The translations under genes and the position numbers were made by a program. 64,000 nt of DNA, from positions 372,001 through 436,000 of the forward strand of contig NZ_CP127389.1 of assembly GCF_030271835.1 (NCBI RefSeq). Direction: 5' to 3'. A model generated the notes under the pieces. It did not search any database. It saw only the letters and a list, made by a program, of their open reading frames with translations, and was not told the origin of the DNA. Each line of letters starts with the position of its first letter. Position 1 is the stretch's first letter. This DNA is from Proteus appendicitidis (GTDB lineage Bacteria > Pseudomonadota > Gammaproteobacteria > Enterobacterales > Enterobacteriaceae). Below, in pieces: positions 9,601-19,254 of the stretch.

Positions 9601-12564
9601 GCACCACTCCCCCTGCGCGTTCTTTTCAAAGAGTTGTTGCCATGCAAAGGTCAGAGTACCTTCTTCATGTTTTTCTGGATCGGGAACGGGCGCGATGCCA
9701 GTACGATCGGAAGGGTGAATACCTGCATCGACCTGCGCCCTTAACAGCGGACCAAGCGGTTGACCTGCATCCGGTGATTCAGGTTCGAGGATCTCACGCA
9801 GAGGTATGCTGTCAGCTTCAGGCTTTGATAATAACCTTCTGATTTTCTTTCGTTCATCAGCAAGTTGATCCAATTCATCCTCTTCCTCATCCGACCTTAC
9901 GCTGAGGTTAACTAGTGTTTTATTCCGGTTCTCTATCTCTGCCTGGCGTATTTTTAGTTGGTTATGGGACGGTTTATCAGCCGCAATGGTCTGTAGCGAA
10001 TGGACAACAATTTCTCGTCTGACGTCGTCATGGTGACCCGATTCCAGATCGAGCGCCGCCCTTGCGGCATCTTGACGACTGTCTGAAAACGTTACCAGTT
10101 GCTCACGATTACCCGATCGCTGTAGTTCCGCCATTAGCGAGCTGGCCAGTAGCTGTGTCGTTTTCGAAAAACCGACGCGAAAGCTACGGATTGGGGAAAG
10201 CTTACCTTTGCCGTATTTATAGGACGTACCGCACGCCGGACACTGAAAAGGTAGCGCCGTTCCCGGTGACTGGCTGGATGACTGGTCTCTTTCCGAGGAG
10301 GCAAATTCACCGGGTTTGACGTAATAGAACCAGCCCGCGATATGGTTTTCTGGTAGCGGTTTTAATAGCGATACTGGGTGTTGGATAGTGGCGGTAAATG
10401 GATCGTAGCTGGCTTTTACCCAAGTACCAAAAGTATTGTAATTATCGCTGTTTAGCTCCTCATCTCCTTTCGGCCAGAAACGTTCAACGACGGGCATAAA
10501 TAGCGCGTATTCTTCAGCAGATCGTCGTTCTACCATGACTGATTTTGCGTGTTCGGGCAGTTGTTCCGTATCAGGATCGTTGGGTAAAAGTTCAATTCGA
10601 CTTTCTGAACCGGAAAAGACCGAAGGTTTACCCCCCAAAAAGAGATTACCGCAACATTCACAATAGAGTAATTCGACACGTCGCGATTTTTTATCTTTGC
10701 CGTAACGTAAGCCGGACTCGACGGTAAGATCGCCAAAATATCTGTGATTAATTTCTTGCGCAGATGCAGCGCTAGGGACGGGCAATGGCGCGACATATAA
10801 TCCCTCAAGAGCGCGCAAAAAAGCATGAGCGCGGAAACGTGGCGCACCGATATCATCAGGAAAGACATGTGAAAACCATTGCGGCCAGTCTCCCTCAGTC
10901 GAACGTAACCAGATTAATGCCTGGAGCGCTTTATCACTATGGGGTTGGGCGTTAAAAAGGCGTGAACTAAGCATTTTGATTGACGTAGCTCTCGGAGAAT
11001 GATCATCCGTATAGCAGCCACTTTCAAGCAGGTTGCCCGCCTGTAAAACGATACGTTGTGCTAGTTGTTCTGTAGAGGCTTCACTAGCTGTCATTCCCAT
11101 GCTGCGGGCGACATTCTGCCAGTGTTGTAATGAGGTAAATGGTGCTTGCTGTAATTGAAGTACTGCGTGATAAAACTCCTCCAGATCCCCCTGGAAAAGA
11201 GACATATTACCCAGGGGAAGGGTGTCACCTTTAATAATACATTTTCTCCAGTCGCTGGAAGAGGCACCTGCGGGTAATCCCCGCTGACCGAACATCCCCC
11301 ATAAATATTCGACGCTTTGATCACCTTCAGACCCTTCAACGGGTAAAGAGGCGCTGGAGGCCAGAATACGCAATTTGTGTCGGTGTTTTTCCTGATCCAG
11401 TCCCAGCCGGTTGATCAAATATTTAAGCAAGTAGCTGACTTCAGTTCCAGCGGTTCCTCGCTGTAGATGAAGTTCGTCAAGAATAAGATAAAAGTAGGCA
11501 TCAGGATCGCGCTCAATCCATTGACGGGTTTGCTCAAAAATAGGATCGTCCACCTCGCGAACCAGCATCGTTGAGAGCATGCTGGTGTTGGTGATCAGAA
11601 TATCGGGCGGTGTCTCTTGCATTTCCCAGCGGCTGAGAACCTCTCCACCAGCGGTTCGGGGGAAATTAAACGATAATTCGTTATCCTTGTCCTGCTGCGC
11701 TTGTCGTACCGCCTCCTGATGGGTCTCTTCCGTTAATTGCATATACTCACGCAGCTCGGTGATTTTTTTAGCCACGCGCTTTTTCTCATTTTTTTCTTCA
11801 CTGATTCGGGGATGTTTAAGCCAGCCAGTTACTTTAGTTGCGCTGGTATAACGGCCAAAGAAGATCCGGTTGCCGCCGAAATACGTATCCATGACATCAT
11901 GAGCTTCGCTGGAATCCAGCGCCCGTCGCATACGTACCAGTTGATCTTCTACCAAGGCATTCATCGGGTAGAGGATCAGCGCGCGTACCGCTTTCGGACG
12001 TGCAGCGGCCTCATGCTCGCGCATGAAGCTGGGCTGTTTATCCGCTACCTTATGCCACCACGGTTGCCAACGCTTCAACGCCGGGCTTTGCGGCCAGCCG
12101 GTGGCTTCTTTTGCGATCTGTGCCAGAACCGGCAGTAAAAATGATTCGGTTTTACCGGAACCAGTCCCGGAGGTGACAATGCCCGGTTTCCCCGACTGTA
12201 CCCCTCTTTTCAGCATATCCAGTTGATGGGTATAAAGATTAAAACGTCCCTTAGTTGAATCCGTTTTATTGCGGGGCAGAAGTCCACCTAAACAGAGGTC
12301 GATGAATGCTGCCCTTTGTTGCGCATTAAACCCTGGCAACCATGTCTGACCATGAGCATCATTTCGTAATTCGCTGATAGTTAAGCCATAGTGCTGATAT
12401 CGGGGCATTGGTTCAAGAAATAGATCGGCACATAATGTCCCATGCTGTTCCAGTAACGCTCGCCGTTCAGACTGTATGTCTGATGAACCAATACGGAAGG
12501 CCGTTTCAAGGTACGAAATATAAAAATCTCTTATTGATTCAAATGTTTCCAGTGGGTTGTTCAT
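6631..12564 (-). CDS. druE: Druantia protein DruE: large DEAD/DEAH-type helicase with DUF1998-like C-terminus
   Basis: 1977 residues. Superfamily 2 helicase motifs: Q-like YTHQLDML (111-118), Walker A TSGTGSGKT (131-139), Ia LYPMNALVEDQL (198-209), DELH (363-366), ASSAS (402-406), and motif VI QRVGRAGRRGQ (about 1279-1289) in the second RecA lobe. Cysteine pairs suggest several zinc ribbons: CECC (about 635), CPAC (about 775), CSRC/CTRC (about 1139-1155), CPEC/CTIC (about 1544-1565), and a C-terminal CFQGCYHCLHRYG cluster (about 1835) typical of DUF1998/MZB helicases. A giant helicase of this kind is the component shared by all Druantia types. The start has an AAAGGA site; druG ends 14 bases upstream, so this is the last gene of the operon. 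G+C is well above the neighbourhood. The mechanism of defence is not established. Confidence 0.9.
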   Translation of the reverse strand: MNNPLETFESIRDFYISYLETAFRIGSSDIQSERRALLEQHGTLCADLFLEPMPRYQHYGLTISELRNDAHGQTWLPGFNAQQRAAFIDLCLGGLLPRNKTDSTKGRFNLYTHQLDMLKRGVQSGKPGIVTSGTGSGKTESFLLPVLAQIAKEATGWPQSPALKRWQPWWHKVADKQPSFMREHEAAARPKAVRALILYPMNALVEDQLVRMRRALDSSEAHDVMDTYFGGNRIFFGRYTSATKVTGWLKHPRISEEKNEKKRVAKKITELREYMQLTEETHQEAVRQAQQDKDNELSFNFPRTAGGEVLSRWEMQETPPDILITNTSMLSTMLVREVDDPIFEQTRQWIERDPDAYFYLILDELHLQRGTAGTEVSYLLKYLINRLGLDQEKHRHKLRILASSASLPVEGSEGDQSVEYLWGMFGQRGLPAGASSSDWRKCIIKGDTLPLGNMSLFQGDLEEFYHAVLQLQQAPFTSLQHWQNVARSMGMTASEASTEQLAQRIVLQAGNLLESGCYTDDHSPRATSIKMLSSRLFNAQPHSDKALQALIWLRSTEGDWPQWFSHVFPDDIGAPRFRAHAFLRALEGLYVAPLPVPSAASAQEINHRYFGDLTVESGLRYGKDKKSRRVELLYCECCGNLFLGGKPSVFSGSESRIELLPNDPDTEQLPEHAKSVMVERRSAEEYALFMPVVERFWPKGDEELNSDNYNTFGTWVKASYDPFTATIQHPVSLLKPLPENHIAGWFYYVKPGEFASSERDQSSSQSPGTALPFQCPACGTSYKYGKGKLSPIRSFRVGFSKTTQLLASSLMAELQRSGNREQLVTFSDSRQDAARAALDLESGHHDDVRREIVVHSLQTIAADKPSHNQLKIRQAEIENRNKTLVNLSVRSDEEEDELDQLADERKKIRRLLSKPEADSIPLREILEPESPDAGQPLGPLLRAQVDAGIHPSDRTGIAPVPDPEKHEEGTLTFAWQQLFEKNAQGEWCWKALPSYEDNLLVARQEISRDLKRLVGESVFSKTYFALEESGWGYPCLPITGNDSREHLTIYNAMFRVLADAYRVTPSQYTKPETPWRSARDVNHRNRLYRFTQEICQCSGGDPLSLIDSFLRQLELTGHQGGIIDIGKMHFRLAKPTDRVWRCSRCGRIHMHTGAGICTRCYSPLPETPCSEAKTLQMQHYLGKRLSHSSGIHRMRSEELTGMTENPAARLRRFKGILIADDDDILPEGMKNFEPDRDLDRAARVVDVLSVTTTMEVGVDIGDLRAVFQANMPPQRFNYQQRVGRAGRRGQAFSFVLTTCRSKSHDLFYFRYPEKITGDLPPPPFLTTKLEMICQRLVRKIWLVSAFKWLRQQTEKADHPWPVDDYAHIPDNHGEFFPVHWLKENQTDWLPKIRQAIEATILARDEFTQTSTQQNPHLFQKIIQPLTPEQLIQDINAVLNDSAMEAKGLAEALAEHGKFPMYGMPTRSRLLLTRPVSTGEKEIEFASMDRDLDIAIQEFAPGKILVQDKRRYFTAGYSGLLKQSRKNPRSFYSNACEPGELRTMTACPECNIWAPANSLATKCTICGAVMDKAERYQCYVPYGFITTLEPKSAKEDFDQILTTASRVSIAEAYAFSATPEPDVNVAIQLQPQTCLHRLNRGIYANKTWRGFSATQGDLSVPFRKQGTYQPLSANRVWMDSQIIETNLSVKNHFTERGETRNTFYLAAPKVTDLLALMVAQTPPGLRLQYSTLTPAFRAAALSASFIIVNYASKELLDIDPEEIEILEPRVQILKNGKSVPVLQMADRLVNGSGLCERLQQKDASGSLIILEVMKNILNNKTAYPLAEFLQSDHRERCFQGCYHCLHRYGNQPYHGLLDWRLGLDVIQLLLDQTYNAGLNGDFTSPGVSDWPENALRLAKEAASLYSDSDVKVMGNIPVIRTGDGRWAAVLHPFWDPDAAFAATPELEVFSYEVDVDATNTFALSRRMGTEMAKLRTQA

Positions 12565-12578
12565 TACTATTCCTTTGC

Positions 12579-15359
12579 TTATAACTGGAAAAGGTGCTCA
12601 AGTACGCTTGCAGATTCACCGGTAGTCATTTCCTGAACATATGGCCCTAACTCCGGGGCAAGAGCGTCAATCGTGGTCGCAATATCTTGTGCTGTATTAC
12701 GGCCGAGACCGTAAGCCAGACGGGCAACGGCTTGCGCTTGTTCATTAGGGAGTAAAGAGAGTAGCGCTGCTTTTAGCGCTTCCCACGGCGCACAAGCCTG
12801 GTGCACCGGTTGGTGGTTGTCCACATAGATTGTCTGCCATAGTTCTGGGGTAATACGAGAAGGCGTGATGTCAGTATTTTCCTCAAATGGCCGTTCATCC
12901 GACCATATATTCTCTGCCAGAAATAGAGGTAATTGGTGAGCAAGAGGAGCCTGCAATGGAAACGTGCTTTTCCCGGTAGTGAATGTGAGTAAAAAAAGTA
13001 TTGGGTGCCGGATGGATAAATGTCGTAGAGTCTGCCGCCGATCCACCCAACTACATGCGGCAGGATGGGGTGTTCTGAACAAACACTCGTGGAGTTCAGG
13101 GAGTAGAGTTTCTGGCGGAGTGCGGTTAAAACCACGCAATTGAACAATGCTAGCAAGCCCTGCCTCTTGTTGTTGAGTCAAAAAATCACCCAACGTCGAG
13201 GTATGAGTATCGCCAGATAAGCGGACCAGTGTGGGGGAGTTCATTAAATCACTGAAACTAAAATGATCACTATGTATCGACACTTCCCCCCAAACGTTAC
13301 CAGCTAAAAGGTTCGCTAATGAGGCGATAGCCTGTTTTGTCTGTTTTCCCATCAATCCGACCGCAGGTGTAATACTCGCCGTGGCGATAAGGCTGGATAA
13401 TAAAGATTCACTTAGTCCCGTCGCCAATGCTTGTTTTTCGATAGCCGCTGATAGTTGATGTTTACGAGTCAGGGCATTCGTCTCAGCTAATGGCAAATTA
13501 GAATTTGCTGATTCGGTTACAGATTCTGATGTTATTCGTTGTTGAGCAGGTTGTTCATGGGCTGTTTCATTTTTGATTATCGCCCGCAGTAACGCTGTCT
13601 GGGCCAGCGTTTCCACTCCCGCTTGAGATGCAGCCTCGAAGGTCTTTTTAATCCGTTGTTCCAGTTCATTTTCTTGCTGACTTAGCACTTTATTAATGCG
13701 GTCGGTTTCTTTTTTCAGTTTTTTCTTCTGATCGGCTATTTCATTTTCAAGCTGTATTTTTTTTTCAGATAATACCGTTATTGATTGTTTAATCTGATAT
13801 TGTTCATCTTCGTAACGAGTCAGTATTTCCTGTTTCTCAATATTAATTTGCGCCTCAACATCAGGTAAACCTAGCAACTGTTGAGTCGTATCATTAAGAA
13901 AGGATCTTGTATCTGCTATCTGTTCCAGATGAGATATTGCACGAAGATAGGATGCCTCATTATCAGGCTCATGTTCAGCAATAAAATGGGTTAAGTTTTG
14001 TAGCTGCACTTTACTAAATTGAGGAAAATCTTTTGCTGAATAGGTTCGTTTAAGTAGGCGTTTGATCCACGTGCTAGCTTCAGCACAATCATATTTTTCA
14101 TTCACCTGAGGGAGCTCAGTGATCACCGTGAGGGCATGAGAACCAAGTAGTGTTTGAGAGACCTGACGGTAACTTTCCAGCGGCATATCAAAGTTATATT
14201 TTTTAGGATCAGGCAAGTCCCCCGGCAACCTCAGGGAGATGTTGTCACTTAGCTGAAAAATTACCGGTGTATCATTTTGCGATTGGTATCTGGTAAGTAA
14301 CCACTCTCTGACAGCATCAGGCTCATTGGAGGCATGAGGCAGCGAAACTACAGGATAAACGCGTGATAGGTAGTCAGTAATGACATATTGAGCAGATTTA
14401 TCGGACAGCTGATATTGGGCTTTCCATATTGCTATTTCACCCTGAGTAAATTTTTTGCTGAAATGGTTCTCAAAACCAATAACTTCCCCATTATGGGGGT
14501 AAAAATCTTTTACCAGTACCTCAGGGAGATCTCGTGGGTTGCCATCAACTAACAGACCAATTGGCATAACAAAAAAAGCGCCAGACGCGGTTAGCGTTAA
14601 CACTTTTCCAATGAACATAACTTCATCCATCATACCGTCGATTTCTTTGGAAACAACGGGAGGAGCCTGTATTATACAGGTACCATCCATCGCTTTAATG
14701 TCGTTATTGACCTCAAACTGATCAATAAGCTCACCCAATTTTCGTGCCAGTGGTAAAGAATGTTCTGATAGCTTTGTCCGCCATCGATTCTCAGCTGTAT
14801 GTGATCCCTTGAGTACATCAACCAATCCCCTTACAAACAGTGGAATCGTACGCTCAGGTATAGGAATTTCTTTACCTTGGCTAATTAAAGCACATTGCTC
14901 AATGTCTTCATCAGTGACATTAATTGTCAGGGCGTCAGAAACACCATGTTGGGATAAATCAATTTGTTCACCGTTCAGGAATTTCATTATAATTTCAGGG
15001 CAGTCAGAAGAAATATAGAATCCAAGAACTGTGCGCCATAGCGGTTTAGATAGCTTAATATCTTCTGTGTTGCTTTCTACTTTTAACAGATCCCTAAGAA
15101 CAGTTTGCGGATCATTTTTTTCAGAAAACGTCAAATTTTCACGAAACCAATCAGACACAACAGGTTTAGCCTTAGGTGGTAACGTACGGAGAAAATGTAA
15201 TCTTTTCTCTGATCCTTTCGGTAAATTATCCGCTTTAGCGCCATTTATGGTGAGTTTTTGCTTGCACTCTTGCAAACATCTGATCAATTCATGAGGTTCT
15301 GTACCGAAGTTGTACATTTGGCTCAGCCGATCGCTGATGATACTTTTCTTTTTAGACAT
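12579..15359 (-). CDS. druG: Druantia type II protein DruG (unknown function, coiled-coil)
   Basis: 926 residues from the ATG at 15359, which has an AAGGAG site ten bases upstream; the longer frame would start with GTG at 15380. No enzymatic motif that I recognise and no Walker A. A long Lys/Glu/Gln-rich coiled coil lies at about residues 503-583, followed by a Gln/Ser/Thr-rich linker and a C-terminal globular part. Named from operon position: type II Druantia is druM-druF-druG-druE, and this gene sits directly before druE, 14 bases apart. The assignment of the names DruF/DruG to the two middle genes relies on that order, not on a domain match. Confidence 0.7.
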   Translation of the reverse strand: MSKKKSIISDRLSQMYNFGTEPHELIRCLQECKQKLTINGAKADNLPKGSEKRLHFLRTLPPKAKPVVSDWFRENLTFSEKNDPQTVLRDLLKVESNTEDIKLSKPLWRTVLGFYISSDCPEIIMKFLNGEQIDLSQHGVSDALTINVTDEDIEQCALISQGKEIPIPERTIPLFVRGLVDVLKGSHTAENRWRTKLSEHSLPLARKLGELIDQFEVNNDIKAMDGTCIIQAPPVVSKEIDGMMDEVMFIGKVLTLTASGAFFVMPIGLLVDGNPRDLPEVLVKDFYPHNGEVIGFENHFSKKFTQGEIAIWKAQYQLSDKSAQYVITDYLSRVYPVVSLPHASNEPDAVREWLLTRYQSQNDTPVIFQLSDNISLRLPGDLPDPKKYNFDMPLESYRQVSQTLLGSHALTVITELPQVNEKYDCAEASTWIKRLLKRTYSAKDFPQFSKVQLQNLTHFIAEHEPDNEASYLRAISHLEQIADTRSFLNDTTQQLLGLPDVEAQINIEKQEILTRYEDEQYQIKQSITVLSEKKIQLENEIADQKKKLKKETDRINKVLSQQENELEQRIKKTFEAASQAGVETLAQTALLRAIIKNETAHEQPAQQRITSESVTESANSNLPLAETNALTRKHQLSAAIEKQALATGLSESLLSSLIATASITPAVGLMGKQTKQAIASLANLLAGNVWGEVSIHSDHFSFSDLMNSPTLVRLSGDTHTSTLGDFLTQQQEAGLASIVQLRGFNRTPPETLLPELHECLFRTPHPAACSWVDRRQTLRHLSIRHPILFLLTFTTGKSTFPLQAPLAHQLPLFLAENIWSDERPFEENTDITPSRITPELWQTIYVDNHQPVHQACAPWEALKAALLSLLPNEQAQAVARLAYGLGRNTAQDIATTIDALAPELGPYVQEMTTGESASVLEHLFQL

Positions 15360-15393
15360 CTTAAGCGTTCTCCTTACCACCTGATTCTGTAAT

Positions 15394-18159
15394 TTACTGT
15401 AAGGTTTTGTGCAGCTTGCGTTTTGTCAGCACTCTATTCCGTCGTGCCAATGCTCGTTGGCGGGAGGGGAAGTCTATTACATTGTCCCAGAGTGGAACTT
15501 TCCCCCCTACAAATAAGTAACCACCATTGTCTGTTATCGACAAGCATCCATGGGCAACATGGATCCACCACTGCAAAATGGAGGGCGGTAACGCAATGAT
15601 TTTTGTTGACCAGCACCAGTCATTATCACCTTTTCGAACACCAACCGTTTCTCCTGAACATATCACCTGAGCCATTAATGCCCAGGAGAAGCTATCGGTT
15701 TGCCAGTATCCGGTATTCTGCCGAATAAAATAACGATAACGCTGTTTTTCCTGACACCGCATCAATAGATTATTAGCCGTTTGAGTAACCCGCTTTTCTT
15801 CCGACCATTGGTATTTTTCAGCTTGCCATAGCGACACATGGAGATCCGAGGGTAAAGCCGGGATAAACTGCATTTGAGACAATGGTAGCAATACTCCGCT
15901 CAAAGCATTTACCGGGAAATCGTCGTGATTAATCAAACGTAACCCAAACTGTTCAATGAAAGTATGGACACGCTCTCTGGCTGATAGATGTAATTCAATA
16001 CAACCCATTGAACCGCTGTTATCCTCAACTAACCGACGCCCTATTCGCTCACTGTTATTAAGTGCTTCTTGTAGAAGATTACGTTCGCTTCTTGTAAACA
16101 TCCCCATAATTCGGGCAATAATTCCCTGTTCTGTGATATCAACGGAAATGGTTCTTTCAGCCAATGAGACTAACGAATATGGCGCATGGCGTTGTTGTAC
16201 TACACAAAGCCAGCCAGCGGCAAAGAGCATGCGACGCAATTGCCATTCGGGTATCCTCGTTACCTGTGATACTGATTTAATATGTTTTTTTAATTCACCA
16301 AAAGGCAATGTGCTACGGTGTTGAAAACGCAAGGCCAGCGCTTCAGCGATCCAGTCAAATGCTGCGGGTATATTATGTAATTCAGTGTATTGACATGTAA
16401 CAGGAGAGCCATTTTCATACTGCCATAACATCTGAGCACCACTCAATGGCATTAATTCTTCGCGTTTCAGTGAGGGGAACACTGCCGTATCCCCTAACAT
16501 CATTAATATTCCTGATGGTCCATCAGTCATCCAATCATGCGGCTCTGGAATTTTACAATAAGTGGCGTAAGGCGCATGATCTAACACGTGTACATCAAAA
16601 TTTACTGGGATATCCGAATACGCCAACGTAAGTTCATAGCGACAAAATGCCTGGCCAGATATTTCCATCAGCTCCTTTGGTGGAATGAATAATCCTTCAG
16701 CCCCCTGAAATAGTGAGCCATGCATTAATTCTTCTCCGTCTTTATTGCTAATTACATAGCATCCTCTTAGTACTTCAGGCATATAAATTACGGGGGTGCT
16801 GGCAGGGTTAAGCAGTATAGCCTGTCCAAACCGTGCTGCGCCTGATATACGAGGTCGGGCAGGCCGCCATCCCTGTATTAGAAAACGACGGGCTTCTTCT
16901 GGTAACAATTGGGCTATCTTATTCAGTGTTTGCCTGCCAACTTTATCGGAAAAAACTATCGACCATTTGGCAGATTTAATATCCCGACGTTGTGCTCTTT
17001 CGCCAGACTTTTTCAGAGCTGTAAAAATACTGTCTGCATATTTATGGTGAAGTATTAAATAGAGTGGAGAATTATCATAATATTCTCCTTCTGAGCTAAT
17101 ATAACAAAACTCATCACGAAAAAGCGGTAAACATCCAGACCGCAGTGCAGCCCCCACTCGTGATTTATAGAGATAACCTTTCCGTTGTTTTAATAATAAA
17201 TCTAGAGAGTCTAATGTGGAACTCATATCTCGTTCATAATATATATTATTATAGTTTTCTATTTCTTTGGGCAACGAGTAATAACGCTGAATTTCTGAGG
17301 CTGCGGCAGCAGCGTCATCCATAAGAAGATAAATCTCTGGATTACCTGAGTCGTTAGACTCAAGGCGAATACAATACTTACCATTTTCTTTGAGCTGTTC
17401 TTTCTCTGTACGTACAGTGATATCACGAATGGCTCCCCAAAAAGGAGAGTCATAAGCCTGCTGCATGACAGCCTTTGAAAGTAATGTTCTGAACTCAATA
17501 AACTCCTGGTTAAAAACTTCGCCAAAACAAGATATATATTGATGTACTAACTTATTAACTGACTCAAAGGTTGAATGGCTATCTAATTCATTATTGGCGA
17601 GTAGATCCCGTAAAAAAACCTCATCCTTATAGCAGGGGAAAGCAATTCTCTTGGAATATCCAATTAACCTTTCACGTTTTAATGGTTCTGGAAGGACTAA
17701 ACGGGTACAGTTTTGTTTTCTACTGCTCCATCTTTCTAATCTTTTCCATAAATTGGGTAATTCAGTAAAAATAAATTCTTTCTTTTTATCAAACCCGAGC
17801 AGTACAGAAAATCGAACCCGAAAATTTCCTTCGTCATGCGTCTCATCATCAGCACTAGCAGCAAGTAATGTTAAATATAAAATGGCAAAATAAGTAGGAT
17901 ATCCTTTTAGTTGCGCTAAAATATCTAACCGCGACTCATCCCTAAGAGCAGCCTGAATTTTAGACGCCTCTTTTCCAAACGAAGCCAGAAAACTTCGTTT
18001 AGCATCCTCTTTGCTACGTGGACCTGCAAGTTGCTCAAAAATACGTCCCGTAGTATCAATTCGACTTAAGGTCGAACCCGTATGCGAAGGCTCAAGAAAG
18101 ACGATCTTTACTAGTTCAGCATTCCATTGTTCTAAAGTAACCGGGAAAGAACCATTCAT
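15394..18159 (-). CDS. druF: Druantia type II protein DruF (unknown function)
   Basis: 921 residues from ATG 18159 (AGG eight bases upstream); a GTG two codons earlier at 18165 is also possible. I recognise no catalytic motif. The protein is mixed alpha/beta with many aromatic residues and basic patches, and no signal peptide or membrane segment. It begins ten bases after the druM stop and ends 34 bases before druG, so the operon is tightly packed. It is less G+C-rich than druE. The function is unknown in the literature I recall; the name is from gene order within the type II system. Confidence 0.7.
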   Translation of the reverse strand: MNGSFPVTLEQWNAELVKIVFLEPSHTGSTLSRIDTTGRIFEQLAGPRSKEDAKRSFLASFGKEASKIQAALRDESRLDILAQLKGYPTYFAILYLTLLAASADDETHDEGNFRVRFSVLLGFDKKKEFIFTELPNLWKRLERWSSRKQNCTRLVLPEPLKRERLIGYSKRIAFPCYKDEVFLRDLLANNELDSHSTFESVNKLVHQYISCFGEVFNQEFIEFRTLLSKAVMQQAYDSPFWGAIRDITVRTEKEQLKENGKYCIRLESNDSGNPEIYLLMDDAAAAASEIQRYYSLPKEIENYNNIYYERDMSSTLDSLDLLLKQRKGYLYKSRVGAALRSGCLPLFRDEFCYISSEGEYYDNSPLYLILHHKYADSIFTALKKSGERAQRRDIKSAKWSIVFSDKVGRQTLNKIAQLLPEEARRFLIQGWRPARPRISGAARFGQAILLNPASTPVIYMPEVLRGCYVISNKDGEELMHGSLFQGAEGLFIPPKELMEISGQAFCRYELTLAYSDIPVNFDVHVLDHAPYATYCKIPEPHDWMTDGPSGILMMLGDTAVFPSLKREELMPLSGAQMLWQYENGSPVTCQYTELHNIPAAFDWIAEALALRFQHRSTLPFGELKKHIKSVSQVTRIPEWQLRRMLFAAGWLCVVQQRHAPYSLVSLAERTISVDITEQGIIARIMGMFTRSERNLLQEALNNSERIGRRLVEDNSGSMGCIELHLSARERVHTFIEQFGLRLINHDDFPVNALSGVLLPLSQMQFIPALPSDLHVSLWQAEKYQWSEEKRVTQTANNLLMRCQEKQRYRYFIRQNTGYWQTDSFSWALMAQVICSGETVGVRKGDNDWCWSTKIIALPPSILQWWIHVAHGCLSITDNGGYLFVGGKVPLWDNVIDFPSRQRALARRNRVLTKRKLHKTLQ

Positions 18160-18168
18160 ACTCACCGC

Positions 18169-19254
18169 CTAATTACCGTTCTCTGTCATCTTTTTCAAAC
18201 CGGTGCCAGAAAACAAATGCCGAAAAAGTACCTCAGCCAGTAGTGGAGGAACAGCATTACCAATTTGGGTAAATTTTGACTCGACATCTCCTACAGGCTC
18301 AAAACCTTGTGGAAAAGTTTGTATTCGTGCACATTCCCGCCATGATAACCGTCTTACCCGTTCCAGCTTGGGGCGAGAAATATCCGCAGTTAGATGCTCA
18401 TATTCATCAGAAAAATCCCAGCGCTGCTTCCAGCCATCCTTCAGGTTTGACCATGTTAACTTCATCACTGGGCTGGCAGGATGTAATGTCACATGACGCC
18501 AGTTAGCGACAATGGTGTAAGCAGGGCTATCCCATTGAGCTTTATGGTTTCGGGACATGAAATACCATGAAAAATGCTCTTCAGGATAGTGTGGTCGCTC
18601 ATAAAACACACCTTTAGGCCATAGAGGTAAATCCCTTATAGCCTCACCATGTGAAGCATAGGGTTTTAAATGGGGATTCTTTTTTGTCACTTTGCCATGT
18701 GTTTCAGCAGGAAATTCAAAGTATTGCCCTAGATCGTTCCTGACACCAATGATAAACAAACGCTTGCGTGGCTGAGGCACGCCGTAAGCCCTTGCATTTA
18801 CCATATGATAATTGATCTGGTATCCAGCAGCTTTGTATGCCGTGAGCTGTTGTTCCAGAAAACTACCTGCCCCCAAATGTTTCAAGCCAGAAACATTTTC
18901 AGCAACAAAATATTTAGGCTGAATAATCTCTAATACCCGAAGAAAGTGCTTATAAAGGTTTGTTCTGTCGTCATTGTTTGTTTTTCTATTACCTGCTATT
19001 GAAAATGACTGGCAGGGATAGCCACCAACAACAATATCAACATCTGGAAAAGATTTAATTTGAGATATATCGCTATGCCTGATATCAGTATCGGGGAAAT
19101 AGTTCTCTAATGTTTTGCAGGCATTATCTACAACATCGCTGGCAAAGACGATATCTTCACCGGCTGAGGTAATCCCAAAATCCATACCACCACATCCGGA
19201 GAATAGTGAAAGTACCCGAATATTATCGTTCTCTCTCTCGAAAACACTGCTCAT
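18169..19254 (-). CDS. druM: Druantia type II DNA cytosine-5 methyltransferase DruM
   Basis: 361 residues with the ordered motifs of 5mC methyltransferases: motif I LSLFSGCGGMDFG (15-27, AdoMet binding), motif IV GGYPCQSFSIAG with catalytic Cys81, motif VI ENV (119-121), motif VIII QPRKR (161-165), a variable target-recognition part, and motif X IGNAVPP near the C-terminus. It is the first gene of the operon. In other defence systems such an enzyme marks self DNA; that DruM does so here is inference. The methylated site cannot be read from the protein. No restriction endonuclease gene of the usual kind is adjacent, which separates this from an ordinary type II R-M pair. Confidence 0.92.
   Translation of the reverse strand: MSSVFERENDNIRVLSLFSGCGGMDFGITSAGEDIVFASDVVDNACKTLENYFPDTDIRHSDISQIKSFPDVDIVVGGYPCQSFSIAGNRKTNNDDRTNLYKHFLRVLEIIQPKYFVAENVSGLKHLGAGSFLEQQLTAYKAAGYQINYHMVNARAYGVPQPRKRLFIIGVRNDLGQYFEFPAETHGKVTKKNPHLKPYASHGEAIRDLPLWPKGVFYERPHYPEEHFSWYFMSRNHKAQWDSPAYTIVANWRHVTLHPASPVMKLTWSNLKDGWKQRWDFSDEYEHLTADISRPKLERVRRLSWRECARIQTFPQGFEPVGDVESKFTQIGNAVPPLLAEVLFRHLFSGTGLKKMTENGN

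Noticed and set aside
6631..12564. DISARM helicase/DUF1998 genes
   Set aside because: DISARM has separate drmA, drmB and a phospholipase D-type drmC; here helicase and C-terminal Cys domain are in one 1977-residue protein and no PLD gene is present.
18169..19254. Ordinary type II restriction-modification methyltransferase
   Set aside because: No endonuclease gene is next to it, and it starts an operon that fits Druantia type II in gene order and sizes.
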